Part shown: positions 27,531 to 35,669 of the stretch, piece after piece | How the letters are laid out: each line of letters starts with the position of its first letter | Numbering within the stretch: the stretch's first letter is position 1 | Assembly (NCBI GenBank): GCA_017415485.1 | Contig: JAFQGP010000112.1 | Coordinates: 1-39,641 of the forward strand | DNA length: 39,641 bases | Direction of reading: 5' to 3' | Source of the DNA: Clostridia bacterium | GTDB taxonomy: Bacteria; Bacillota; Clostridia; Oscillospirales; CAG-272 | Notes under the pieces: model-generated | The model's input: only the letters and a program-made list of their open reading frames with translations | The model's database searches: none | What the model was told of the DNA's origin: nothing | Program-made: the position numbers and the translations under genes

Positions 27531-29975
27531 ATGCAGGCATTAAGTGAAAGATACATAAAAGCCAAAAGACGCCTTTTTGAGAAGGCGCAGTCAAATCTGA
27601 ACGACCGTCAGCGCGACGCGGTCTTTGCGACGGAGGGTCCCTTGCTCGTCATAGCGGGTGCGGGAAGCGGAAAGACCACCGTTCTCGTTCAGCGCATAGC
27701 GCAGATCATCAAATACGGAAACGCATATTGGAGCGAGGAGGTCCCCGCGGATATTTCCGAGGTCGAGGTTGCCGCGCTTGAGGAAGCAGCTACCTACCCT
27801 GCGGAGTTCATCGCGCCGATACTTGACGAGTTCATCGAGTCGCCCTGCCCGCCCTGGAACGTGCTTGCCATCACCTTCACCAACAAGGCGGCAAACGAGA
27901 TGAAGGAAAGACTCGGGCGTATGTTCGACGACCCCGAGGTGCCGAAGAGCATCTGGGCGGGAACCTTCCACTCGATCTGTATGCGCATCCTTCGCAAATA
28001 CGGCGACAGACTCGGCTATAACGATAACCTGACCATCTACGATACCGACGACTCGAAAAAGCTTCTCACGGCTATTATGAAGGAGCTGAATATCGACGAA
28101 AAATCCTTCACCATCAAGAGCGTCGTTGCCACGATCAGCAAGGCAAAGGAAAATCTTCTTGACCCCGACGGGTACGAGAAGGAATCGAAGATGGGCTACC
28201 GCGAGAAGATCTTCACGCGCATCTACCGCGAGTATCAGAAGCGTATGGAAGCATCGAATGCGCTCGACTTCGATGATATTATCATGCAGACCGTCTTCCT
28301 TCTTCGCAATGACGAGGAAGTTCGCAAATATTATGCGGGCAAGTTCAGATATATCTGTGTTGACGAGTATCAGGACACCAACCCCGCGCAGTTCGCGCTT
28401 TGCTCGCTTTTCGCATCGAACTGGCGCAATATTATGGTAGTCGGCGACGATGACCAGAGCATTTACCGCTTCCGCGGCGCGACTATTGAAAATATTCTGA
28501 GCTTTGACACTACATATCCCGACGCAAGGGTGATCAAGCTCGAGCAGAATTACCGCTCGACAAAGACCATCCTCGACGCGGCAAACGCCGTTATCGGAAA
28601 GAATGCGGGCAGACGCCCGAAGACTCTTTGGACCGAGAACGGCTCGGGCAAGAAGATCGTCCTCGAGGAATGCGAGGACGAGGCGTCTGAGGCTCGCAAA
28701 ATATCCGACATCATTCTCAAGCTCGTGGCAGAGAAGAAGTACAGCTACCGCGATTTCGCCGTGCTTTACCGCGTCAACGCGCAGGCGAACACCATAGAGC
28801 GTACCTTTGCCAAGAGTGCGCTGCCTTACCGCATCTATGGCGGCGTCCGCTTCGGCGACCGCAAGGAGATCAAGGACGTTGTCGCATATCTTCAGCTTAT
28901 AAACAACACATCCGACCGTGTGCGCCTCAAGCGTATCATCAACGAGCCTCGCCGAAAGATCGGAGAGGTCACGCTGAACGCCGTTGAAAGCATTGCCGAT
29001 GAAACCGGCAAGTCGATGTTCGAGGTTATGCGCGAGGCATACCGTCACATTGCGCTCTCGCGTTCGGCTCATATCCTCGTCGGCTTTGCCGAAATGATCG
29101 ACGGGCTGCGCAAGATGCTCGAGGACGGCTGTCCGCTTGATGCATTCGTCACGAACGTGCTTGAAAGATCGGGCTACCGCCAGATGCTCATTGACGGCGG
29201 TGAGGCAGAGCGAGACAGACTTGACAACGTTGACGAATTCGTTTCGGGCGTTATCGAATATATGAAGAACAACGAGGAGCCGACGCTCACGGGCTTCCTC
29301 GAGGAGACTGCGCTCGTTGCCGACGTTGACCGCTTCGACGAAACTGCGGATGCTGTCGTGCTTATGACTATCCACAGCGCAAAGGGACTTGAGTTCCCCG
29401 TTGCCATCATCCCGGGACTTGAAGAGGGAATATTCCCCGGCTTGCAGTCGCAGAACGATCCGAGCGAGCTCGAGGAGGAGCGCAGACTTGCCTACGTTGC
29501 GATCACACGCGCGAAAAAGGAGCTCTTCCTGCTTCATTCGGAGCGCAGACTTCTTTACGGCCGCACGATGTATAACCCCATCTCGCGCTTTGTTGAGGAC
29601 ATCCCCGCCGAGCTTGTTGACGAAAAGGTCAAGGAAAAGCAGAAGCCCGCAAGCGAATATTCGTGGGGCAATTATTCCTCGTCGCCGAGATCGTATATGG
29701 GCAATCAGTCGGGAGCAAATATGCGTCCCGTTCAGCGCCCCGGCGCAGTACCGATAAAGACGGTACAGAAGCCCGCAGTAACTCCCAAGACCGCACCGAT
29801 GAAGAAACCCTCGGTAATTTTCGAGCCCGGAGATCGCGTCAAGCATCCCGCATTCGGTGTCGGTGACGTCATTTCCGCAAAGCAGATGGGCTCGGACACT
29901 CTCTACGAGGTCGTTTTTGAAAACGTCGGAACAAAGAAACTCATGGCGACTTACGCCAAGCTTACAAAAGCATAA
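27531..29975 (+). CDS. pcrA: ATP-dependent DNA helicase PcrA/UvrD
   Basis: This 814-residue SF1A 3'-5' helicase acts in nucleotide excision repair, replication restart and removal of RecA. Motifs in order: Walker A GAGSGKTT (43-50), AITFTNKAANEMKERL, DEYQDTNPAQ, GDDDQSIYRFRGA, LEQNYRST, TIHSAKGLEFPVAIIPG, and EERRLAYVAITRAKK. The C-terminal DRVKHPAFGVGDVI...YEVVFENVGTKKLMA is the PcrA tudor-like RNA-polymerase-binding end. An acidic insert of about 45 residues (roughly 61-107) splits the usual helicase block between Walker A and PWNVLAITFTNKAA. I chose ATG at 27531 because AGGAAA precedes it. It is followed after 14 bases by the LiaF-like gene. Confidence 0.95.
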   Translation: MQALSERYIKAKRRLFEKAQSNLNDRQRDAVFATEGPLLVIAGAGSGKTTVLVQRIAQIIKYGNAYWSEEVPADISEVEVAALEEAATYPAEFIAPILDEFIESPCPPWNVLAITFTNKAANEMKERLGRMFDDPEVPKSIWAGTFHSICMRILRKYGDRLGYNDNLTIYDTDDSKKLLTAIMKELNIDEKSFTIKSVVATISKAKENLLDPDGYEKESKMGYREKIFTRIYREYQKRMEASNALDFDDIIMQTVFLLRNDEEVRKYYAGKFRYICVDEYQDTNPAQFALCSLFASNWRNIMVVGDDDQSIYRFRGATIENILSFDTTYPDARVIKLEQNYRSTKTILDAANAVIGKNAGRRPKTLWTENGSGKKIVLEECEDEASEARKISDIILKLVAEKKYSYRDFAVLYRVNAQANTIERTFAKSALPYRIYGGVRFGDRKEIKDVVAYLQLINNTSDRVRLKRIINEPRRKIGEVTLNAVESIADETGKSMFEVMREAYRHIALSRSAHILVGFAEMIDGLRKMLEDGCPLDAFVTNVLERSGYRQMLIDGGEAERDRLDNVDEFVSGVIEYMKNNEEPTLTGFLEETALVADVDRFDETADAVVLMTIHSAKGLEFPVAIIPGLEEGIFPGLQSQNDPSELEEERRLAYVAITRAKKELFLLHSERRLLYGRTMYNPISRFVEDIPAELVDEKVKEKQKPASEYSWGNYSSSPRSYMGNQSGANMRPVQRPGAVPIKTVQKPAVTPKTAPMKKPSVIFEPGDRVKHPAFGVGDVISAKQMGSDTLYEVVFENVGTKKLMATYAKLTKA

Positions 29976-29989
29976 AAGGAGACAAAACA

Positions 29990-30679
29990 ATGAAAAAATC
30001 AAAGGCTATCATCTGGGGAATCATACTTATTGCCGCGGGTCTCTGCTGGGCGCTTTCGTCGCTCGGGATCCTTGAGGTCAATATCTTCTTCGAGGGTTGG
30101 TGGACTCTCTTTATCATCGTTCCCTGCACAATTTCGCTCTTTACTTCGCCCGACAAGATCAGCGCGGCTGTCGGTCTGGCGGTGGGCGTGCTTCTGCTTC
30201 TCTCGGCACGCGAGATCATCAATTGGGATATGATCGTCAAGCTCGTTGTTCCCGCGATCATTGTACTTATCGGAGTCAAGCTCATTGCAAACGCTTTTTC
30301 GGAAAAGAAGACCGAAAAGATCGAGGAAAGCCTCCGCAACAATGCCGACGACCTCGACAACGTGTTCTGCATTTTCAACGGCGAAGAGATCAAATGCGAC
30401 GGCAAGGTCTTCCGCGGTGCGGAGATCAACGCCATCTTCGGCGGAGTTGACTATGACCTCCGCGGTGCCATCATCGAGCCCGATTGTGCTATCAAGGCGA
30501 CCGCAATCTTTGGAGGCATCGAAATAATGGTTCCCGAAAACGTCAAAGTGCGCGTGAAATCCACGGGCATCTTCGGCGGAACCTCCAACAAAGCTCGCCG
30601 CCCCGATGATGGAGCAGAGAACGTGGTCACCCTCTACGTAAGCTCGCTTGCGCTCTTCGGAGGAGTTGATATCAAATGA
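29990..30679 (+). CDS. LiaF-like membrane protein
   Basis: This 229-residue protein has four hydrophobic segments in its first 100 residues (IIWGIILIAAGLCWAL, WTLFIIVPCTISLF, AAVGLAVGVLLLLSA and VKLVVPAIIVLIGVKLI). The tail carries a beta-rich domain with repeated FGG motifs (INAIFGGVDYDL, ATAIFGGIEIMVP, STGIFGGTSN and LALFGGVDIK). This combination, a DUF5668-type membrane region plus a LiaF C-terminal-like domain, is seen in inhibitors or sensors of cell-envelope stress two-component systems. No LiaSR pair is in the window. It follows pcrA closely, and its stop overlaps the next gene by 4 bases. Confidence 0.82.
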   Translation: MKKSKAIIWGIILIAAGLCWALSSLGILEVNIFFEGWWTLFIIVPCTISLFTSPDKISAAVGLAVGVLLLLSAREIINWDMIVKLVVPAIIVLIGVKLIANAFSEKKTEKIEESLRNNADDLDNVFCIFNGEEIKCDGKVFRGAEINAIFGGVDYDLRGAIIEPDCAIKATAIFGGIEIMVPENVKVRVKSTGIFGGTSNKARRPDDGAENVVTLYVSSLALFGGVDIK

Positions 30680-31503
30680 AACCTTGGCAAACAGCCGTAA
30701 GATACGGCGCGATAGCTCTCGCCTCCTTGATGATCTTCAGCATCGCGTTTTGGGGATTGCGTGTGGTTGGCTTTACCCTCGGACTTGCTTCGCTCGGTAC
30801 TTATGAAGAGGCGAAAGTGTATTCCTTCAATGCGAACGGCATTGAGAATTTGAAGATTGATATCGCAGCCGCGCAGTTTAGTTTGAAACCTTCAAACGGA
30901 GACAAGATCACTGTAAAGACGAATATCAAGAATCTTACTGCCAAAGAGAGCGGAAACACTATCAAGATCAAGGAAAAGCAGGGGCTTTTCACCGTCACGA
31001 ATACCGATGCTTTCGTTGAGATCTTCTATCCGAGAGGCTTTGAGTTTGACGAGGTTGACATTGACAGCGGCGCAGGACAGCTCGGTATACAATATTTGAC
31101 CACCGAAAGGCTCGATCTTGATCTCGGTGCAGGTAACGCCTCGCTTCATAGTTTAACCGTAACCAAGGAAGCCGAGATCGATGGCGGAACGGGACATCTG
31201 AATTTTTCAAGCTCATATATAACGGGTCTTGATCTTGATATGGGTGTCGGACAACTGACTATTAATGCCGTTCTGAACGGAAATAATCATATATCTCTCG
31301 GTATCGGAGAGACGTTTTGCCATTTCTACGGTGAGAGTGAGGATTATTATCTCGATGTTGAAAAAGGCGTCGGTGAGATCGAATATTACCGTACGGACGA
31401 TGCTAACTTTAAACGCAACGGTCAGACAACAACCGTCAAGATCGAGGGCGGAATTGGCAAAATTTCAGTGGTTTTGGAAGGTGCGCCGGACAACTGGCAA
31501 TAA
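30676..31503 (+). CDS. DUF4097-like anchored beta-repeat protein
   Basis: The 275-residue product has one N-terminal membrane segment (about 13-40) and an outward domain of regular strands with D-x-G-x-G turns: DIDSGAGQLGIQ, DLDLGAGNASLHSL, EIDGGTGHLNFS, DLDMGVGQLTIN, DVEKGVGEIEYY, and EGGIGKISVVL. The roughly 20-residue spacing suggests a beta-solenoid of DUF4097/LiaG/adhesin-like type. It starts within the stop of the LiaF-like gene (ATGA), so the pair is translated together; LiaF and DUF4097 genes are frequent neighbours. A structural or sensory envelope role is inferred. Confidence 0.8.
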   Translation: MKPWQTAVRYGAIALASLMIFSIAFWGLRVVGFTLGLASLGTYEEAKVYSFNANGIENLKIDIAAAQFSLKPSNGDKITVKTNIKNLTAKESGNTIKIKEKQGLFTVTNTDAFVEIFYPRGFEFDEVDIDSGAGQLGIQYLTTERLDLDLGAGNASLHSLTVTKEAEIDGGTGHLNFSSSYITGLDLDMGVGQLTINAVLNGNNHISLGIGETFCHFYGESEDYYLDVEKGVGEIEYYRTDDANFKRNGQTTTVKIEGGIGKISVVLEGAPDNWQ

Positions 31504-31506
31504 ATT

Positions 31507-33348
31507 ATGATGAAAAAAGTATATTTGATCGCATTTGTTTTGTGTCTGTCACTCTTGCTGTCTGTCTGTGCTTTTGCCGCAGACGAAGGTGTAATTTCCA
31601 AGACCAAGGATGGGCTCACCGCCAATATGACGCTTGCTGCGGAAAACGAGAACGTACAGCTTGACCTTGAACTAATCAACGAAAGTTCCTCGAACATTTC
31701 GAATATCGCGGTCACGCTCACCCTGCCCGAAGCCTTTGAACTTTCTTCGGGTGAGCTTACAACGCCCGTTGCGCTTGGTGTCGGAAACACACAAAAGCTT
31801 TCCTACGTTATAACGAATACCGATGCGCTTCCCGAAACGACCGTTCCCGAGACCGAACCTGCAAAGAGCGGTTGCGGAGCGGTGATCTCGGGTACTGCCG
31901 CCATATTCGCGCTTATGATCTCGGCATTTTTCCTCTTTAGGAATCCCAAACGCGGCGCGGCTTGTCTGCTGGCGTGTCTGATGCTTGTTCCGCTTGCATT
32001 GCCAATTCACGCGGCAACGACCGAGAGAAAGATCGTTCTTGAAGATGTTGTTATCTATGATGAAAAAGAATATCCCGTTTCGGTAACCGTGACCTACGAT
32101 CATAGCTTTACCGAGGCAAAAGGAGTTGACACAAAGGGTATGGAAAAGTTTGAGATAACGTATTATTACGGTCCGCAGGGGCAGGATCTCTGCAACGAGG
32201 AATACATCAAAAAGATCGCCGAATGCGGATTCACAAGCATTCCCGTTGAGGGCTATGATCCCACGATCAACAAGACAGCTCTCGGTTATCTCCGAAAGTA
32301 CGGCATGACCTGCTCGGGACTCAAGGATAACAGGCTCATCCACGCGCAGACACTGACTTCTCAGACCGAGGTCGATGCGCTTGTGAGTGAAACCGTAAAC
32401 GATTACAAGGATTATTTTGACGTCATAAAGGAATGGTGGATAAGGGACGAGCCCTCGGCTTCGGATTTCCCGGCGCTTGCGCGAGTGATCGATGCACTCC
32501 ACCGTATTGACCCCGAGCGCGGCACGATGATAAACCTCTTTCCGACCTATGCGTCCGATGCACAGCTCGGAACCAACGGATACCAGGAGCATCTCGACAA
32601 ATACATCGAGACAGTCAAGCCCGATTACATCAGCTACGACCATTATCATTTCCAGAAGAATACCACAAGAAAGGGATTCTTTGAGAACATCGAGATCATC
32701 CGCGACACCGCGGTCAAAAACGAGCTCGATCCGATGCTCATCATCCTGCTGACCGAGCACATGAGCTACGCCGATCTGACAAAGTATCAGATCGAGTGGG
32801 AGGTCAATATGTGCCTGACCTACGGCATGAAGCGCATCTCGTACTTTACATACTGGCTGGGCGCAGAGCTCCTTGCCGAGGGTTGGAGCAATGCTTGTAT
32901 GGACACCACGGGCAAGATTTATCCGCACTACTATGACGTTCAGGAGATCAACAACCGGCTTCTGCCGCTTGGAAACGAGCTTTTTGACAAGAACTCCACC
33001 GCGGTCTTCCACACCCGCACAAAGGGCGGCGGAAGCCTTGAGAAGGGTTGCGAGGCTTATAAGTCCTATGGCGACCTCGGCGAGATCGCGACAGATGCCT
33101 CCGTGGTCATCGGCTTCTTCGATGATGGAAGCTTTATGATAACCAACAGAATGTATACGGATACCGAGAATTCGAGAAACACCGTTGAGTTCCTTGACAT
33201 CGCCTCGGGGCTTGAATACTTCGATGCCGCATCCGCCTCCTGGAAGGATGCAGAAGCGGACGGAATTGTAACGAGAAACGAAAACGGCGTCCTCTGCCGC
33301 ACCTTCGAGCCCGGAGAGGGAATGCTTTTCAGGGTGCGAGAAAAGTAA
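31507..33348 (+). CDS. Membrane-anchored TIM-barrel glycoside hydrolase-like protein
   Basis: This 613-residue protein shows an unusual order. A signal peptide (1-25) is followed by a small beta domain (26-108, N-S-S-S-N-I-S-N-I type, like CARDB/NEW3 folds), a membrane segment (about 124-144), a short basic loop RNPKRG and a second membrane segment (151-170). Then a VTVTY-type strand module leads to an outward barrel (about 205-510). The barrel has EWWIRDEPSASDFPAL, RIDPERGTMINLFPTY and PDYISYDHYHF, and ISYFTYW near the end, a pattern I know from GH42/GH5-like TIM-barrel proteins of gut bacteria. Likely acid residues are the Glu in RDEP and perhaps the Glu in LLTEHMSYAD. Substrate is unknown. 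The start is 3 bases after the DUF4097-like stop, with no clear ribosome site, so coupling is likely. Confidence 0.72.
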   Translation: MMKKVYLIAFVLCLSLLLSVCAFAADEGVISKTKDGLTANMTLAAENENVQLDLELINESSSNISNIAVTLTLPEAFELSSGELTTPVALGVGNTQKLSYVITNTDALPETTVPETEPAKSGCGAVISGTAAIFALMISAFFLFRNPKRGAACLLACLMLVPLALPIHAATTERKIVLEDVVIYDEKEYPVSVTVTYDHSFTEAKGVDTKGMEKFEITYYYGPQGQDLCNEEYIKKIAECGFTSIPVEGYDPTINKTALGYLRKYGMTCSGLKDNRLIHAQTLTSQTEVDALVSETVNDYKDYFDVIKEWWIRDEPSASDFPALARVIDALHRIDPERGTMINLFPTYASDAQLGTNGYQEHLDKYIETVKPDYISYDHYHFQKNTTRKGFFENIEIIRDTAVKNELDPMLIILLTEHMSYADLTKYQIEWEVNMCLTYGMKRISYFTYWLGAELLAEGWSNACMDTTGKIYPHYYDVQEINNRLLPLGNELFDKNSTAVFHTRTKGGGSLEKGCEAYKSYGDLGEIATDASVVIGFFDDGSFMITNRMYTDTENSRNTVEFLDIASGLEYFDAASASWKDAEADGIVTRNENGVLCRTFEPGEGMLFRVREK

Positions 33349-33358
33349 TGTTTTGTTA

Positions 33359-33530
33359 ATCTCGCTGCGCTCGAATGATTAATAGGAAAGCTCCTTGACC
33401 TCGGTCAAGGAGCTATTGATTTTCGCCTTGGCGAAAATCTACCTTCATTTCGCACGCAGTGCGAACTATCATTCCGCCGCAGGCGGATCATCATTCGGCG
33501 AAGCCGACTATCATTCGAGCGTAGCGAGAT
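33359..33530. repeat. Mini-hairpin array B
   Basis: It fills the gap between the TIM-barrel gene and the convergent S1-domain gene. Bases 33359-33379 and 33510-33530 are inverted copies matching at 20 of 21 positions. The left half has one unit (33360-33374). In the middle is a perfect 11- or 12-base stem at 33389-33414. The right half has a leading TTTTCGC/GCGAAAA hairpin (33419-33438), then CTACCTT, then four units (33449-33465, 33473-33487, 33495-33507, 33515-33529) joined by TATCATT-type linkers. In linker direction the loops are GCA, GCA, GAA, GTA and, in the left unit, GCA, each closed by C-G. The outermost units carry tandem G-A mismatches in the stem. Confidence 0.88.
33389..33414. 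terminator. Central long hairpin of array B, possible bidirectional terminator
   Basis: AGCTCCTTGACC pairs perfectly with GGTCAAGGAGCT. It lies 41 bases past the TIM-barrel gene stop. No strong T-run follows on either strand (ATTGATTTT on plus), so termination is possible but weak by sequence. Confidence 0.4.
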
Positions 33531-33544
33531 TGCCACAATTATGC

Positions 33545-34489
33545 TCAGAACACTGTCTCAATTATCCTTCCCGAACATTCCGGCGAATACCGCCACCTAT
33601 CAATATGTGGTGTGTTTTCGCAATCAATGAAATATCGCGTCGGCGCGAGTTCGCCTATGTTCTGGTGTGTGTCGATAAGTATCAGTTTGACCTTCATCCG
33701 CTCGGGGATGATGCTCTTGATGAAAACGGCGGCGGTGTCGCCGATCTCTATGTCGCGCGCGTCGGGGCGAAGCTCGGCAAGACCCGCAAGGTTCGGCATC
33801 AGCTCGATGAATATGCCGTAGCTCTCCACACTTCGCACAGTGCCCGCGACCGTCTGCCCGGGGGTGAAGAGGGCGGCGTTTTCTTCCCAGCTTCCAAGGA
33901 GCTCTTTTTGCGTCAGAAAGAGCCTTCCAGTCTCGCGGTCAACGCTCTTGACGGCTGCCCAGACGAAATTGCCGCAGCAAAGGCGATCTCTCGGATGTGA
34001 TATTCTCGATACCGAAAGCGAATCGACGGGCAGAAGCGCCGATATGCCGCATCCGACGTCGGCAAACGCGCCGAAGGGTTCGAGGTGCGTTATCTTGACA
34101 CGGATTATATCGCCCGCGCGGAGCGCCGAAAGATACTCGCGCATACAATCGCGCTGAACTCGGCGGCGTGAAAGATGTGCGACGGGCACGCCGCTTTCCT
34201 TTTCGATCCCGATGACCCGGAAGCATACGGGCTTGCCGACGCGCGTGATGACGGCTATGTCCTTCTGCACCTCGCCGGGGCGTGAATAGACACATTCCTC
34301 GCGCGGAAGAATGCCCGCAATACCGCCGAGATCGAAATGAAGATTCATCTCGGAGTCGCAGAGAAGGGCGGTCTCCTCAAGCACTGCGCCGGTTATCATA
34401 GCGCGCTCGAGCCCCGCGAGCGAGGACGTGAAATTTCTGTTTTCGGGCGTATGTATAAGCGATCCTTCGGGTTTGTACTTTGGATACAT
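33545..34489 (-). CDS. S1 RNA-binding-domain protein
   Basis: The 314-residue protein contains three S1-type beta-barrel repeats: a divergent one (about 38-110), a clear one with DIIRVKITHLEPFGAFADVG...ALLPVDSLS (about 123-190), and a third with GQTVAGTVRSVESYGIFIEL..NLAGLAEL (about 207-270). S1 domains bind RNA. Clostridial proteins of this form are often called ribosomal protein S1 homologues, but this one has only three repeats and a unique Tyr/Lys-rich N-terminus (MYPKYKPEGSLIHTPENRNF). AGGAGGTCACACG before the ATG is a strong ribosome site. It stands alone on the minus strand, divergent from rplM. Confidence 0.8.
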   Translation of the reverse strand: MYPKYKPEGSLIHTPENRNFTSSLAGLERAMITGAVLEETALLCDSEMNLHFDLGGIAGILPREECVYSRPGEVQKDIAVITRVGKPVCFRVIGIEKESGVPVAHLSRRRVQRDCMREYLSALRAGDIIRVKITHLEPFGAFADVGCGISALLPVDSLSVSRISHPRDRLCCGNFVWAAVKSVDRETGRLFLTQKELLGSWEENAALFTPGQTVAGTVRSVESYGIFIELMPNLAGLAELRPDARDIEIGDTAAVFIKSIIPERMKVKLILIDTHQNIGELAPTRYFIDCENTPHIDRWRYSPECSGRIIETVF

Positions 34490-34577
34490 CGTGTGACCTC
34501 CTGAACTTTTTATATGGTACAGAGATAATATATTCGTAACAATTCGTTTTTAGAACGATAAAAAATATGTGACGGCA

Positions 34578-34636
34578 CACCCCATTCGAATGAGCAAAAT
34601 GGGCAAAAATCGAAGAAAATCGAAGAAAATGGGGTG
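34578..34636. repeat. Long-range inverted repeat with internal direct repeat upstream of rplM
   Basis: CACCCCATT (34578-34586) pairs with AATGGGGTG (34628-34636) over 41 intervening bases. The interior ends with two tandem copies of an AAAATCGAAG-type unit. It lies between divergent promoters, where no upstream transcript needs terminating, and is followed by an A/T tract before the rplM -35 box. Role unknown; a protein-binding or bent-DNA site is possible. Confidence 0.45.
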
Positions 34637-34673
34637 GTAAATTAAAAAAATATAATTTTTTTCAAAAAAGGTA

Positions 34674-34702
34674 TTGACAAGCGCAAAATAAAGTGGTATA
34701 AT
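34674..34702 (+). promoter_or_regulatory. Consensus sigma-A promoter of rplM-rpsI
   Basis: TTGACA (34674-34679) and TATAAT (34697-34702) are 17 bases apart. A/T-rich sequence just upstream could act as an UP element, as expected for a ribosomal protein operon. Confidence 0.88.
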
Positions 34703-34708
34703 ATGCAA

Positions 34709-34756
34709 GTCTTAAACAGGGCTCACTATGCCCTATCAATATTTGGAGGAAAAAGA
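34709..34756 (+). ncRNA. Candidate rplM leader hairpin (L13-leader-like)
   Basis: The predicted leader is about 48 bases long. AGGGC (34718-34722) and GCCCT (34730-34734) form a 5-base stem with loop TCACTAT, followed by the GGAGGA ribosome site. Firmicutes rplM mRNAs carry a described autoregulatory L13 leader of similar place and size. I cannot align to that model here, so the assignment is tentative. Confidence 0.45.
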
Positions 34757-35182
34757 ATGTCCACTTTCATGGCAAAGGCTGAGACTATCGAGCGCCGTTG
34801 GTTCGTTATCGACGCAGCAGGCGAGTCCCTCGGTAGAACAGCAGTTAAGGCTGCGAACATCCTTCGCGGCAAGCATCGCCCCGAGTTCACACCCCACGTT
34901 GACTGCGGCGAGTTCGTAATCATCATCAACGCTGATAAGGCAGTTCTGACCGGCCGCAAGCTCGAGCAGAAGTACTATCATCATCATTCCGGCTACATCG
35001 GTGGCCTCAAGAGCATTCAGTACAAGAAGATCATGGCAACCCGTCCCGAGATGGCTATGGAGCTTGCAGTAAAGAGAATGCTTCCCGCAAACACTATCGG
35101 ACGCAAGTCGATGACCAGACTTCACGTTTACGCAGGCGCTGAGCACGCACATGCAGCTCAGAAGCCCATCGTTCTCGAGTGA
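34757..35182 (+). CDS. rplM: 50S ribosomal protein L13
   Basis: L13 is an early-assembly protein of the large subunit that binds 23S rRNA. The 141-residue form starts MSTFMAKAETIERRWFVIDA, and the family blocks LGRTAVKAANILRGKHRPEFTPHVDCG, TGRKLEQKYYHHHSGYIGGLK, and AVKRMLPANTIGRKSMTRLHVYAG are all present. The start at 34757 is fixed by GGAGGA 7 bases upstream; a longer in-frame ATG overlaps the promoter and is not credible. The gene is followed by rpsI after 26 bases, the conserved L13-S9 operon. Confidence 0.98.
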   Translation: MSTFMAKAETIERRWFVIDAAGESLGRTAVKAANILRGKHRPEFTPHVDCGEFVIIINADKAVLTGRKLEQKYYHHHSGYIGGLKSIQYKKIMATRPEMAMELAVKRMLPANTIGRKSMTRLHVYAGAEHAHAAQKPIVLE

Positions 35183-35208
35183 TCGGAAGTAGAAAGGAGT
35201 AAATGAAT

Positions 35209-35610
35209 ATGTATACCAGTGCAAAGCCCTATTTCTACGGAACCGGCAGAAGAAAGAAGTCGGTAGCTCGCGTTAGAGTATATCCCGGTACCGGTGCTAT
35301 CACCATCAACGGCCGCGATATCAACGAGTACTTCGGTCTCGACACAATGAACCTCATCGTAAACCAGCCCTTCGAGGTTACCGGCAACGTTGGTAAGTAC
35401 GACATCGTTGCAAACGTAACCGGCGGCGGTTTCTCCGGCCAGGCAGGCGCGATCCGCCACGGCCTCGCTCGCGCACTCGTTCTTGCTGACGAGGCAAACA
35501 AGCCCGCGCTCAAGGCTGCAGGCTTCCTGACTCGTGACCCTCGTATGAAGGAAAGAAAGAAGTACGGTCTCAAGGCCGCTCGTCGCGCAAGCCAGTTCTC
35601 CAAGAGATAA
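35209..35610 (+). CDS. rpsI: 30S ribosomal protein S9
   Basis: S9 sits in the head of the small subunit, and its C-terminal tail contacts P-site tRNA. The 133-residue sequence includes [48 protein letters not shown] and the basic tail ending KKARR-like [14 protein letters not shown], here with the usual SKR end. I chose ATG at 35209 because GGAG ends 9 bases before it; another ATG two codons upstream is too close to that site. It is co-transcribed with rplM and followed at once by hairpins and a terminator. Confidence 0.98.
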   Translation: MYTSAKPYFYGTGRRKKSVARVRVYPGTGAITINGRDINEYFGLDTMNLIVNQPFEVTGNVGKYDIVANVTGGGFSGQAGAIRHGLARALVLADEANKPALKAAGFLTRDPRMKERKKYGLKAARRASQFSKR

Positions 35611-35639
35611 TTTCGACCTTTGGTCGAAACTTGCAAAAA

Positions 35640-35660
35640 ACACTCTGCAAAGCAGGGTGT
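35640..35660 (+). terminator. Terminator of rplM-rpsI
   Basis: ACACTCTGC (35640-35648) pairs with GCAGGGTGT (35652-35660) with one T-G pair and an AAA loop, followed by TTTTT. A second small hairpin (35611-35629, TTTCGACC with GGTCGAAA) starts directly after the rpsI stop. Confidence 0.9.
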
Positions 35661-35669
35661 TTTTTGTTA

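Noticed and set aside
27591..30002. An 803-codon open frame antisense to pcrA
   Set aside because: Long antisense frames arise from the codon bias of the true gene. The sense frame has all helicase motifs in order, and the antisense product matches nothing.
34703..34756. Upstream ATG for rplM at 34703
   Set aside because: It overlaps the promoter and leader, has no ribosome site, and the extra residues are not part of L13.
35611..35629. Seventh unit of array C right after rpsI
   Set aside because: The stem TTTCGACC/GGTCGAAA has a TTT loop and no linker word, so it does not follow the C(GNA)G rule; it is more likely part of the terminator region.
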